In this document: in pieces, positions 1-7,615 of the stretch
How the letters are laid out: every line of letters starts with the position of its first letter
Numbering within the stretch: the first letter of the stretch is position 1
Origin: JBALVT01 sp047612385
GTDB taxonomy: Bacteria > Pseudomonadota > Gammaproteobacteria > Pseudomonadales > Halieaceae
NCBI GenBank assembly: GCA_047612385.1
Contig: JBLGAR010000109.1
Span: 1-15,018 of the forward strand
Length of the DNA stretch: 15,018 nucleotides
Direction of reading: 5' to 3'
Translations under genes and position numbers: made by a program
Notes under the pieces: generated by a model
Databases searched by the model: none
What the model was told of the DNA's origin: nothing
What the model saw: only the letters and a program-made list of their open reading frames with translations

Positions 1-94
1 ATTGCTGAGTTGCGAAGAACTGATCAATTCCATTGTTGCAGAAGCCGAATCGCGCCTTGTCGAACTGGCAAAACGAGTAAATACAGCGCTATAA
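1..94 (+). CDS. ipdC: C-terminal end of an IpdC-like flavin-dependent oxidoreductase (nitronate monooxygenase family), partial
   Basis: Only the last 30 codons and the TAA stop (92-94) are in the window, in frame 2; the rest lies to the left. The peptide contains SCEELINSIVAEAE followed by a short helical tail. This resembles the end of nitronate monooxygenase-like proteins, and in particular M. tuberculosis IpdC (Rv3553), whose C-terminus as I remember it has a PSCKELIESIV segment. IpdC is a flavoprotein that oxidises the 5-hydroxyl-bearing hydrindane CoA thioester during steroid C/D-ring breakdown. Its position 12 nt before an EchA20 homologue fits, since both act in the same pathway. The fragment is short, so the call leans heavily on context; a different member of the same flavoprotein family is possible. 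Confidence 0.55.
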   Translation, partial: LLSCEELINSIVAEAESRLVELAKRVNTAL

Positions 95-106
95 AAGGAA
101 CACGCT

Positions 107-865
107 ATGTCCAAACCCTTTCATACAACTATTCGCGATGGCATTGCCGAAATGATGCTGGATTATCCGCCGGTGAATGCTTTCGACACTGCAGGCTGGT
201 TTGCCATTGCCCACGAGATCGATGCATTGGGTGCGAACGAAGACGTAAGAGTGATTATAATCGCTGCCGCCGGCAAGGGTTTTTGTGCGGGAGTGGATAT
301 CAAAGAACTGGCGGCTCATCCGAACAAAATTGTCGACGTGAACAAAGGTAACTATGAGACCTTCCGCGCCATTCATCTCAACCCCAAACCGGTCATCGTC
401 GCTCTACACAGCTTTGTTTTAGGAGGTGGCATCGGTATGGCGGGGGCGGCCGATATTATCGTCGCCTCGGATTGCACGCGTTTCGGTGTGCCGGAAATTG
501 ATCGTGGCGCGATGGGTGGAGGCGCGCATTTACAGCGCATGTTCCCAGTGCAAAAGGTTCGCTATATGTATTTCACGGGTGAGTTTATCGATGCTCAAGA
601 GGCTTATCGCCTGGGTGCGGTAGAGCGGGTAGTAGCCAAGGAGGATTTGTTGCCTTGTGCTTGGGAAATTGCGGCGAAGATCGCGGCAAAGTCACCCGCT
701 ATGGTGAAATTGGCCAAAGAAGCGCTTACGGGCATTGAAGATGGCAATCTAGAAGACAAGTATCGCTGGGAGCAGGGTTTTACCCTCGAGGCATACACCA
801 TGGAAGACTCTCAAGAAACTCGCGATGCCTTTGTTGACAAGCGCGACGTCAAATTTGAAAAGTAG
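107..865 (+). CDS. echA20: EchA20-like crotonase-family ring hydrolase of steroid C/D-ring degradation
   Basis: This 252-residue crotonase-fold protein has both oxyanion-hole segments: FCAGVD (residues 59-64) and GGGIG (106-110). Glu130 and Asp132 in PEIDRGAMGGG lie in the usual acid region. Diagnostic EchA20-type stretches are DYPPVNA near residue 20, AGVDIKEL, and WEQGFTLE near the C-terminus, close to what I recall of M. tuberculosis EchA20 (Rv3550). EchA20 hydrolyses a ring of the bicyclic dioxo-hydrindene-carboxyl-CoA (HIEC-CoA) to give COCHEA-CoA, so despite its fold it is a C-C hydrolase and not an ordinary enoyl-CoA hydratase. The start is supported by AAGGA at 95-99, 7 nt before the ATG. 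The ipdC-like gene ends 12 nt upstream and an ACAD gene starts 9 nt downstream. It is the only crotonase in the window. Confidence 0.85.
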   Translation: MSKPFHTTIRDGIAEMMLDYPPVNAFDTAGWFAIAHEIDALGANEDVRVIIIAAAGKGFCAGVDIKELAAHPNKIVDVNKGNYETFRAIHLNPKPVIVALHSFVLGGGIGMAGAADIIVASDCTRFGVPEIDRGAMGGGAHLQRMFPVQKVRYMYFTGEFIDAQEAYRLGAVERVVAKEDLLPCAWEIAAKIAAKSPAMVKLAKEALTGIEDGNLEDKYRWEQGFTLEAYTMEDSQETRDAFVDKRDVKFEK

Positions 866-874
866 GATTCAGTA

Positions 875-2038
875 ATGGATTTATCGTATACACCGCAGCA
901 ACAAGCGCTGCGTCAGGAGGTGCGGCAGTGGCTGGCTGAGAATGTCCCTGCCGAGCCTCTTGATAGCTTTGATACTGAGCGAGGTTTCGCCCAGCACCGC
1001 AAATGGGAAGCGACTTTGAATGAAGGGCGCTGGGGAATGATCACCTGGCCGGAGGCTCTGGGAGGGCGCGGTTGCGATTTGGTCGAGTGGTTGATTTTTG
1101 AAGAAGAGTATTACAAAGCGGCGGCTCCGTTGCGGGTTAATCAGAACGGAATATTTTTGCTAGGCCCGACCTTGATGGAGTACGGCACCGAAGAGCAAAA
1201 AGCGCGGATTCTACCCAAGATGGCCAATGGCGAAGAGGTCTGGTCCCAGGGCTGGTCAGAACCCAATGCCGGTTCTGATATGGCAGCTATTCGTTCTACT
1301 GCCGTATTGGATGGCGATCATTACGTCATCAACGGGCAGAAAACCTGGTCCACTCGGGCTGTCTATGCCGACTGGTGTTTTTGCATGTTTCGTACAGATC
1401 CTGATTCTGAACGCCATCGCGGTTTAACATTTATCCTTGTGCCATTGGATGCTCCCGGTATTACAGTGCGACCGATTCCCCAACTGGATGGTTTGCCAGG
1501 CTTTGCAGAGATCTTCTTTGACGATGTGAAGGTATCAGTGGAAAACAGGCTGGGGGATGAAGGTGCTGGCTGGGGTGTTGCGATGGCCACGGCTGGATTT
1601 GAACGCGGCTTGATGCTGCGGTCTCCAGCGAGGTTTCAAGAGACTGCCAAGCGGCTGGTCCAGCTCTATACGCAGAATATGGAATCGGCTGAGCGCGACC
1701 CGGCAGTAAAGGAAGCAGTACTAAAAGCCTACATGGACGCGGAGAGTTACTGCCTGACTACCTACCAAACGGCCTGTCGACTGACTCAGGGTGGAAAAAT
1801 TGGCGCGGAGTCCTCTACCAACAAAATATTCTGGTCTGAACTCGATCAAAACATGCACGCAACCGCGATGAGTATATTGGGCGCCAGAGCTGAACTGCTA
1901 CCCCACGCTCCCGATGCGGTGGGCGTAGGCAATTGGCTCGATGGCTGGTTGTTTTCCCAATCCGGGCCCATCTATGCCGGAACCAATGAAATACAAAGAA
2001 ATATTATCGCTGAAAGAATGCTGGGAATGCCGAGGTAG
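875..2038 (+). CDS. fadE31: FadE31-like acyl-CoA dehydrogenase, catalytic (alpha) subunit
   Basis: A full-length ACAD of 387 residues: N-terminal helical domain, middle beta domain with WSEPNAGSD and INGQKTWST (FAD and substrate contacts), C-terminal helical domain ending in YAGTNEIQRNIIAERMLG. Glu243 in GFERG sits where the catalytic base lies in isovaleryl-CoA-dehydrogenase-type ACADs, so this is a catalytic subunit. Stretches such as FEEEYYKA, LRSPARF and the GAESSTNKIFWSELD segment recall M. tuberculosis FadE31 (Rv3562), which acts late in HIP catabolism on a CoA thioester derived from the opened rings. It is expected to introduce an alpha-beta double bond using FAD and pass electrons to electron-transfer flavoprotein. 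AGGA at 864-867 supports the start. The next gene begins 3 nt after its stop and probably encodes its partner subunit. Confidence 0.75.
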   Translation: MDLSYTPQQQALRQEVRQWLAENVPAEPLDSFDTERGFAQHRKWEATLNEGRWGMITWPEALGGRGCDLVEWLIFEEEYYKAAAPLRVNQNGIFLLGPTLMEYGTEEQKARILPKMANGEEVWSQGWSEPNAGSDMAAIRSTAVLDGDHYVINGQKTWSTRAVYADWCFCMFRTDPDSERHRGLTFILVPLDAPGITVRPIPQLDGLPGFAEIFFDDVKVSVENRLGDEGAGWGVAMATAGFERGLMLRSPARFQETAKRLVQLYTQNMESAERDPAVKEAVLKAYMDAESYCLTTYQTACRLTQGGKIGAESSTNKIFWSELDQNMHATAMSILGARAELLPHAPDAVGVGNWLDGWLFSQSGPIYAGTNEIQRNIIAERMLGMPR

Positions 2039-2041
2039 ATC

Positions 2042-3088
2042 ATGGATTTTACATTTAGCGAAGATCAATTGCTGTTTCAGGAATTGGTCCGGGACTTTCT
2101 GGTTAAGGAAGTAACCCCCGAGCGAATTCGCGCAAGCTGGGAATCAGAAACGGGGCGAGAGCCTGCTCTCTGGCAGCAGTTGACGGAAATGGGTTTGGTG
2201 GGAATGACTGTTCCTGAAGAGTTCGGTGGTCTCGGGATGAGCGAGCTCGATTTTGTTTTGCTGGCTCAGGAGTGCGGTTACGTCGCTTTGCCAGAGCCGC
2301 TGGTCCATACCGTTTTGGTCGCCGTGCCAATGCTGAAAGAGATAGGCGGCGAATTGGCGAAGACCTGGCTTCCGAAAGTTGCCTCGGGAGAGGCGAAAAT
2401 TGTTGTAGGCTTAGAGCAAAATTTGCTCGTAGAAGATGCGCACGTCGCGGATTTAGTGTTATTGCAAAAAGCCGGCGATATTTATGCTCTGCTTCCCGAT
2501 CAGGTGGCGCTGCGACACAATGAATCGGTCGATCCCTCTAGACGATTGTTCAGCGTTGAGCTCACTGCTTCAGTCGACCCGCTTATTACAGGTGAGGCCG
2601 CCTCCGCTCTTGCGGGAGCAGCAGCCAATCGCGGAGCCCTTGGCTGCGCCGCTCAGGCTTTGGGTTTGTCCCAGCGAATGATTGACTTGTCGGTGTCTTA
2701 CACCAGCGATAGAAATCAGTTTGGAAAACCGATTGGCTCTTTCCAGGCAGTAAAGCATTTGATGTCCAACATTGCTGTGGGGCTTGAATACGCCAAGGCT
2801 CCTGTACATCGTGCCGCCTATGCCATCAGTCAAGATTTGAGCTCTGCTTCTAAGAATGTGTCCCATGCGAAATTAGTCGCCTGCGAAGCGGGCAAGCTCG
2901 CTGCAAAGAATTGCGTGCAGGTTCACGGCGCGATGGGTTACACCTGGGAAGTTGATTTACATATTTTCATGAAGAGGGCCTGGGCGCTTACCAATACCTG
3001 GGGCGACGCGGCGTTTCACAAATCCAGAATTGCCGAGGCTATTTTTGCCGAGGGCGCGCCCCTTGGCGCTGGCGAGACCTTTCAATAG
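2042..3088 (+). CDS. Small acyl-CoA dehydrogenase subunit (FadE32/FadE33-like beta subunit)
   Basis: A 348-residue ACAD-fold protein, shorter than its neighbours because the middle domain is reduced; the SEP-GSD and NGQK motifs are absent. The C-terminal FAD-contact features are kept: Arg224 in SDRNQFGKPIGSFQAVKH and QVHGAMGYTWE further on. No Glu lies at the helix-G position used as base by the alpha subunits (the local sequence is AAANRGALG), nor at the alternative C-terminal position. This is the pattern of the beta chain of alpha2-beta2 ACADs found in steroid catabolism, in which each active site is shared between unlike subunits. GAGG at 2032-2035 overlaps the end of the preceding gene, and the 3-nt spacing implies coupled translation with the FadE31-like alpha chain. 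FadE32 versus FadE33 cannot be decided by eye. Confidence 0.75.
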   Translation: MDFTFSEDQLLFQELVRDFLVKEVTPERIRASWESETGREPALWQQLTEMGLVGMTVPEEFGGLGMSELDFVLLAQECGYVALPEPLVHTVLVAVPMLKEIGGELAKTWLPKVASGEAKIVVGLEQNLLVEDAHVADLVLLQKAGDIYALLPDQVALRHNESVDPSRRLFSVELTASVDPLITGEAASALAGAAANRGALGCAAQALGLSQRMIDLSVSYTSDRNQFGKPIGSFQAVKHLMSNIAVGLEYAKAPVHRAAYAISQDLSSASKNVSHAKLVACEAGKLAAKNCVQVHGAMGYTWEVDLHIFMKRAWALTNTWGDAAFHKSRIAEAIFAEGAPLGAGETFQ

Positions 3089-3126
3089 CGTTAATAGACA
3101 CCATCGAAATACGGAGAATATAGACA

Positions 3127-4275
3127 ATGGCAGATGCTTATATAGTAGACGCAGTGCGGTCGCCAACGGGTAGACGTAAAGGTGGTCTGGCTGACGTGCA
3201 CGGTGCGGATCTCGGTGCTCATGTGTTAAAAACATTGGTGGCGCGAAACGGAATTCCCGACAATGAATATGATGATGTCATGTTTGGCTGCGTGGATACC
3301 ATAGGTCCCTTGGCGGGAGATATTGCGCGTTCTAGTTGGCTGGCTGCGGGCCTGTCCGAAGAAGTTCCCGGTACCACCATTGATCGCCAATGTGGATCTT
3401 CTCAGCAAGCTGTGCATTTTGCAGCGCAGGCAATTATGGCGGGTGTGAATGACGTTGTGATCGCCGGTGGTGTTCAAACCATGACTCAGATTCCTATTTC
3501 ATCGGCAATGCTGGCGGCGGTGCCGATGGGCTTTAGTGATCCGTTCTCGGGCAGTCAGGGTTGGGTGGCTCGCTACGGGAATGTACCTGTCTCGCAATTT
3601 AATTCAGCGCAAATGATCGCCGACAAATGGAAGATATCCCGTGAAGCTATGGAGGAGTTCTCCCTGCAGTCGCATACGCGAGCTTTGCAGGCCATCGCCG
3701 AAGGGCGATTTACTAAAGAAATAGCGCCTTTAAACGGCGTCGATATGGACGAGACGCCTCGCAACAGTTCCTTAGAGAAAATGGCTGAGCTTTCTCCCTT
3801 ACAGGAAGGAGGAACAATCACTGCGGCGCTTTCCAGTCAGACTTGCGATGCGTCATCGGCAATGCTCATTGTTTCTGAGCAAGCATTAAAGCGCTATAAG
3901 CTGACTCCACGGGCTCGTATAGTCCACATGAGCGTTCGCGGCGACGATCCAATTTGGATGTTAACTGCTCCCATACCCGCCACGGCCTATGCACTGAAGA
4001 AGTCTGGAATGAAACTCGAAGATATTGATTTGGTCGAGATTAACGAAGCCTTTGCTTCCGTTCCGATGGCGTGGCTGATAGAGACAGGTTATCCGATTGA
4101 AAAAACCAATGTAAACGGCGGTGCTATCGCGCTCGGTCATCCGCTGGGAGCGACTGGAACCAAGTTAATGACAACGCTCCTGCACGAACTAGAGCGCACC
4201 GGTGGAAAATACGGTCTGCAGACAATGTGTGAAGGTGGCGGTCAGGCGAACGTTACGATTATTGAACGATTGTAG
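3127..4275 (+). CDS. fadA6: FadA6-like steroid 3-ketoacyl-CoA thiolase
   Basis: A 382-residue degradative thiolase. The nucleophile Cys89 lies in DRQCGSSQQA, NEAF provides the oxyanion-hole Asn, His338 is in GGAIALGHPLGATG, and the general acid/base Cys368 is in TMCEGGGQAN. The segments GGVQTMTQIPISSAM, PIPATAYALKKSG and the end TIIERL agree with my memory of M. tuberculosis FadA6 (Rv3556c). FadA6 cleaves the methyl-dioxodecanedioyl-CoA formed after ring opening to MOODA-CoA (4-methyl-5-oxo-octanedioyl-CoA) and acetyl-CoA. GGAGA at 3113-3117, 9 nt from the ATG, supports the start. It lies 38 nt after the small ACAD gene, the widest gap in this operon, yet no clear promoter or terminator is visible there. 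Confidence 0.82.
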   Translation: MADAYIVDAVRSPTGRRKGGLADVHGADLGAHVLKTLVARNGIPDNEYDDVMFGCVDTIGPLAGDIARSSWLAAGLSEEVPGTTIDRQCGSSQQAVHFAAQAIMAGVNDVVIAGGVQTMTQIPISSAMLAAVPMGFSDPFSGSQGWVARYGNVPVSQFNSAQMIADKWKISREAMEEFSLQSHTRALQAIAEGRFTKEIAPLNGVDMDETPRNSSLEKMAELSPLQEGGTITAALSSQTCDASSAMLIVSEQALKRYKLTPRARIVHMSVRGDDPIWMLTAPIPATAYALKKSGMKLEDIDLVEINEAFASVPMAWLIETGYPIEKTNVNGGAIALGHPLGATGTKLMTTLLHELERTGGKYGLQTMCEGGGQANVTIIERL

Positions 4276-4284
4276 AGCGATTAT

Positions 4285-4291
4285 AAGGGAG
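4285..4291 (+). promoter_or_regulatory. Ribosome binding site that decides the start of the SDR gene
   Basis: AAGGGAG ends 6 nt before the ATG at 4298. The reading frame stays open further upstream into fadA6, but that upstream part overlaps thiolase coding sequence and encodes no SDR-like residues. The ATG at 4298 is therefore the real start. Confidence 0.8.
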
Positions 4292-4297
4292 CATGAT

Positions 4298-5185
4298 ATG
4301 ACGGGGATTTGTGACGGACGAGTAGTGATTGTGACAGGCGCCGGCGGTGGTTTGGGCGCTGCGCATGCAAGAGTGCTGGCCAGCGAAGGAGCCAGTGTGA
4401 TCGTCAACGATATTAATCGAGAGGCCGCTGAGGCAGTTGTCGAAGAGATCGTGGCCGCTGGAGGAAGGGCGGAAGTAAACACCTCAGATATTACTAACTA
4501 CGACGACAGCCTCAATGCCGTAAAGCAAGCGATCGAACACTTTTCCGATCTGCATGCGGTTATCAATAACGCCGGAATCAACCGCGACAGAATGTTCGCC
4601 TCCATGACTGAATCAGATTGGGACGCCATCATGTCGGTGCATCTCAAAGGTCATTTCTGCATTAGCTCCCATGCTGTCCACTACTGGCGCGGCCGATCCA
4701 AGGAAGGTGAAACGGTGGATGCGCGCATCATCAATACCAGTTCCGGGGCTGGCCTGCAGGGTTCAGTCGGGCAATCAAATTATGCGGCGGCTAAGGCTGG
4801 AATTGCGGCGCTCACCCTAAATCAGGCAGCCGAGTTGGGTCGCTACGGTATCACTGCGAACGCAATCACACCGGCGGCACGAACTGGCATGACGACTGCC
4901 GTTGCAGAAATGGCTGAGCGTATGGCCAAGCCGGATGATGGTAGTTTCGATTATTGGGCACCGGAGAATGTCTCTTCTTTAGTTGCGTGGTTGGTTTCCG
5001 CTCAATCGAGCGATGTGACGGGTCGTGTGTTCGAGGCAGAGGGCGGAAAAATTTCTATTGCAGACGGCTGGCGCACCACCGAGGGTGTCGACAAAGGTGC
5101 GCGTTGGGAACCTGCAGAAGTTAAAGATGCCATTGCTGAACTTCTCGGCAAGGAAGTGTTGGCGCAAAAAGTTTACGGTAGCTAA
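4298..5185 (+). CDS. Short-chain dehydrogenase/reductase, MFE-2/17beta-HSD4-like 3-hydroxyacyl-CoA dehydrogenase
   Basis: The protein has 295 residues from the ATG at 4298. A classical NAD(P)-binding Rossmann fold is shown by TGAGGGLG near residue 14, NNAG in the middle, catalytic Ser149 in NTSSGAG, and Tyr162 and Lys166 in SNYAAAKAG. The pattern VNDIN, NNAGINRDRMFASM and VHLKGHF is typical of the dehydrogenase part of peroxisomal multifunctional enzyme 2 and of the related actinobacterial steroid-cluster SDRs such as Rv3548c. A role in oxidising a 3-hydroxyacyl-CoA intermediate is inferred: the gene directly follows a thiolase, for which this step would supply the substrate. It begins 22 nt after fadA6 and ends 23 nt before the next ACAD gene. 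The exact substrate cannot be told, and a hydroxysteroid-type activity remains possible. Confidence 0.7.
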   Translation: MTGICDGRVVIVTGAGGGLGAAHARVLASEGASVIVNDINREAAEAVVEEIVAAGGRAEVNTSDITNYDDSLNAVKQAIEHFSDLHAVINNAGINRDRMFASMTESDWDAIMSVHLKGHFCISSHAVHYWRGRSKEGETVDARIINTSSGAGLQGSVGQSNYAAAKAGIAALTLNQAAELGRYGITANAITPAARTGMTTAVAEMAERMAKPDDGSFDYWAPENVSSLVAWLVSAQSSDVTGRVFEAEGGKISIADGWRTTEGVDKGARWEPAEVKDAIAELLGKEVLAQKVYGS

Positions 5186-5208
5186 TCGGCCTGGGACCCA
5201 CTGAGACG

Positions 5209-6381
5209 ATGGATTTTAAATTTACAGAAGAGCAAGAAATGATTCGCGATACTACGGCGAGTTTTCTTGCGGAAGTGTCAACCAGCGAAGCTGTTCGCGC
5301 GGCGATGGCTACAGAATCTGGATACAGTGCACAACTGTGGGACCGGGTGTGTGAGGAAATGTTCTGGCAGGCTATTCATATTCCCGAAGAGTATGGAGGT
5401 ATGGGCTTGGGTTACGTTGAGCTTGTAGCGATGCTAGAACAAATGGGCAGCCATTTGTTTTGTTCTCCCTTCTATTCCACGGTTTGCCTGGGTGTGAACT
5501 CTCTTTTGGTGGCTGGGAGCGAAGAACAGAAGGCTCAATATCTCCCGGCTATTATTGCTGGCACCACTGCGACCCTGGCTTATACCGGCACATCGGGTCT
5601 CTGGAACGCCGACGCAGTAGAAACAACATGCTCGAGGAGCGAAAGTGGTTATGTGCTTAACGGGCAGTACCGCTATATTCCAGATGGTCATACCGCTGGG
5701 CTGCTGATTGTTGCCGCCAGGATTGAAGGCAGTTCATCAGAAAATGGAATTTGCCTGTTCGTCATGCCGGCTGATACCACTGGCGTGGCCCGCCAGTGGC
5801 TGCCGACCATGGATCAAACCCGCAAGCAGGCGCATTTGAGTTTCAACAATGTTTCTGTGGATGAATCTTCGTTGTTGGGAGCCTATGGTGAGGCTTGGCC
5901 TGAGCTTGAAAAGATTATTGATTTGGCCACTATCGCTATAGCGGGCGATCAGGTCGGCGGCTCTCAAAAAGTACTCGATACCACGGTTGAGTATACCCAG
6001 GAGCGAGTTCAATTTGGACGAACAATCGCTTCCTATCAGGCGGTGAAACATAAAGCTGCGGATATGATGCTAAAGGTCGAAGCGGGAAGATCGGCGATTT
6101 ACTACGCAGCCTGTGTGGCTGACGAAGCGCTTTTGGGTGGACCGCTGGGCGCGGAATTATCTGAAGCGGCGAGTATTGCAAAGGCCTGGTGTAGTGACGC
6201 TTACTTTCATAATGCCGGAACGGGTATCCAGCTTCACGGCGGCGTCGGGTTTACCGAAGAGTATGATATTCAACTGTATTTCAAGCGTGCGAAGTCAACG
6301 GAGACCTTTTTGGGTAACGGCGCTTATCACCGGGAGCGATTGGCGCGCCAGTTGCTCGATGGCACGGAGGCAGTACTATGA
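5209..6381 (+). CDS. Acyl-CoA dehydrogenase-like non-catalytic (beta) subunit, probable partner of FadE30
   Basis: A 390-residue ACAD-fold protein with a diverged middle domain: TGTSGLWNADA replaces the usual SEP-GSD loop, though LNGQYRYI retains a trace of the NGQK motif. The C-terminal half keeps the FAD-contact Arg266 in TQERVQFGRTIASYQAVKH and the LHGGVGFTEEY segment. The helix-G position that carries the catalytic Glu in alpha subunits reads ATIAIAGDQ, with no Glu in register, and the C-terminal alternative position reads ETFLGNGAYHR. It is therefore best read as the beta chain of an alpha2-beta2 dehydrogenase. Its stop overlaps the FadE30 start by 4 nt (ATGA at 6378-6381), a classic sign of coupled translation and equal production. 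FadE32 or FadE33 of M. tuberculosis are the nearest functional analogues I can suggest. Confidence 0.7.
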   Translation: MDFKFTEEQEMIRDTTASFLAEVSTSEAVRAAMATESGYSAQLWDRVCEEMFWQAIHIPEEYGGMGLGYVELVAMLEQMGSHLFCSPFYSTVCLGVNSLLVAGSEEQKAQYLPAIIAGTTATLAYTGTSGLWNADAVETTCSRSESGYVLNGQYRYIPDGHTAGLLIVAARIEGSSSENGICLFVMPADTTGVARQWLPTMDQTRKQAHLSFNNVSVDESSLLGAYGEAWPELEKIIDLATIAIAGDQVGGSQKVLDTTVEYTQERVQFGRTIASYQAVKHKAADMMLKVEAGRSAIYYAACVADEALLGGPLGAELSEAASIAKAWCSDAYFHNAGTGIQLHGGVGFTEEYDIQLYFKRAKSTETFLGNGAYHRERLARQLLDGTEAVL

Positions 6382-7568
6382 AGCTGAGCTTTAGCGCAGA
6401 AGACGAAAAGTTTCGCAATGAAGTTTCCAGCTGGTTAAAAGAAAACCTTTGCGGGGAATTCGAGTCAACACGAGGTCGCGGTGGGCCTGGTGATGAGCAC
6501 ATGTTTGTTGAGGAACGAAAAGCCTGGGAGCGGAAACTGGCCGAAGGCGGCTGGACCTGTATCGGCTGGCCCTTGGAATATGGTGGCAAAGGCGCAACCG
6601 TTGAGCAGCAGGTCATATTCAACGAAGAATACGCTCGAGCCGGTGGGCCGGGACGCATGGGGCATATTGGCGAAGGGCTTACCGGTCCCACGCTCATTGC
6701 TTTTGGCAGCGATGAACAGAAACAGAGATTTCTCCCCGGTATTGTGAGCGGAGAGCAACTGTGGTGTCAGGGTTACTCTGAACCCAGTGCTGGCTCTGAT
6801 CTGGCCAACGTTAAAACCAAGGCTCAGTTTGACGAAGTGAGTAGGCAATGGAAAATCACCGGCCAGAAAGTCTGGACGTCGTTGGCACACGAATCAGAAT
6901 TTTGTTTTGTTATCGCTCGAACTGACCCGCAATCTGTAGGCCAAAAGGGCCTCGGGTTTTTCCTGATTGGGATGGACCAGCCTGGCATTGAAGTCCGACC
7001 TATTCAGCAACTCACGGGTACCAGTGAATTTAACGAAGTTTTTTTTGATGAAGCGGTGTGTGACGCCAACGATATCGTGGGCGAACCCGGGCAGGGTTGG
7101 AAAGTGGCGATGGGCTTGCTTGGTTTTGAGCGTGGGGTGTCTACCCTCGGACAGCAAATGCTTTTTCAGAATGAGTTCAATGAGATCATTCGGCTCGCAA
7201 AGGCGAATGGGTCGGCAGAAGACCCCACTATCCGACAGCGTATAGCCGATGCCCATGTGGGGCTGCGAATCATGCGTTTTAACAGCATGAGAATGCTCTC
7301 TGGTGGCAGCGAAGATGGCAGCCTTCAGAAAGAAGCCATGATCTATAAATTGTACTGGTCTACCTGGCACCGCAACCTCGGTAAGCTTGCAATGGACGTA
7401 TTGGGTACCGAGAGCGAAATTCTCGATGGCGGTCCCTATGAGCTCAACCGACTGCAATCGATGTATCTGTTCACCCGCTCGGACACCATTTACGGCGGGA
7501 CCAATCAGATTCAACGGAATATTATCGCCGAACGAGCACTGGGTATGCCACGTGAACCACGCGGTTGA
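6378..7568 (+). CDS. fadE30: FadE30-like acyl-CoA dehydrogenase (5-OH-HIP-CoA side-chain dehydrogenase), catalytic subunit
   Basis: A full-length ACAD of 396 residues. It has YSEPSAGSD, ITGQKVWTSLAH, FNEVFFDEA and the C-terminal YGGTNQIQRNIIAERALGMPRE. The presumed catalytic base is Glu251 in LGFERGVSTLGQQ. RGGPGDEH near residue 34, TCIGWPLEYGGKG and LAHESEFCFV agree closely with remembered M. tuberculosis FadE30 (Rv3560c), including the C-terminal MPREPRG-type ending. FadE30 dehydrogenates the propionyl-CoA side chain of 5-OH-HIP-CoA, the first oxidation in HIP breakdown after activation by FadD3. GGAGG at 6366-6370 sits 7 nt before the ATG, inside the preceding gene. An ipdF homologue follows, as in mycobacteria, where fadE30 and Rv3559c are neighbours. 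Confidence 0.85.
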   Translation: MKLSFSAEDEKFRNEVSSWLKENLCGEFESTRGRGGPGDEHMFVEERKAWERKLAEGGWTCIGWPLEYGGKGATVEQQVIFNEEYARAGGPGRMGHIGEGLTGPTLIAFGSDEQKQRFLPGIVSGEQLWCQGYSEPSAGSDLANVKTKAQFDEVSRQWKITGQKVWTSLAHESEFCFVIARTDPQSVGQKGLGFFLIGMDQPGIEVRPIQQLTGTSEFNEVFFDEAVCDANDIVGEPGQGWKVAMGLLGFERGVSTLGQQMLFQNEFNEIIRLAKANGSAEDPTIRQRIADAHVGLRIMRFNSMRMLSGGSEDGSLQKEAMIYKLYWSTWHRNLGKLAMDVLGTESEILDGGPYELNRLQSMYLFTRSDTIYGGTNQIQRNIIAERALGMPREPRG

Positions 7569-7602
7569 CCACTTCATCACCTTATATCACTTTGTAAAAA
7601 AT

Positions 7603-7607
7603 GGGAG
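7603..7607 (+). promoter_or_regulatory. Ribosome binding site that decides the ipdF start
   Basis: GGGAG lies 8 nt before the ATG at 7616. An in-frame ATG at 7601 overlaps this site and has no purine-rich site of its own. The downstream ATG also gives 263 residues, close to the roughly 262 of mycobacterial IpdF. Confidence 0.65.
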
Positions 7608-7615
7608 AAGCACAC

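Noticed and set aside
10..351. 113-codon plus-strand frame overlapping the echA20 start
   Set aside because: Out of frame with both the ipdC-like end and echA20, rich in Cys and Arg, and without a family signature.
4202..4297. Upstream extension of the SDR reading frame
   Set aside because: It overlaps fadA6 coding sequence, and the ATG at 4298 has a strong ribosome binding site and starts directly before the Rossmann motif.
6894..7580. 228-codon open frame on the minus strand inside fadE30
   Set aside because: It lies wholly opposite a strongly supported ACAD gene, shows no recognisable motif, and is the kind of antisense frame expected by chance.
7565..7597. Possible internal promoter before ipdF (TTGACC with TTATAT or TTGTAA downstream)
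   Set aside because: Spacings of 11 or 21 bp do not suit a sigma-70 promoter, and the TTGACC overlaps the fadE30 stop region.
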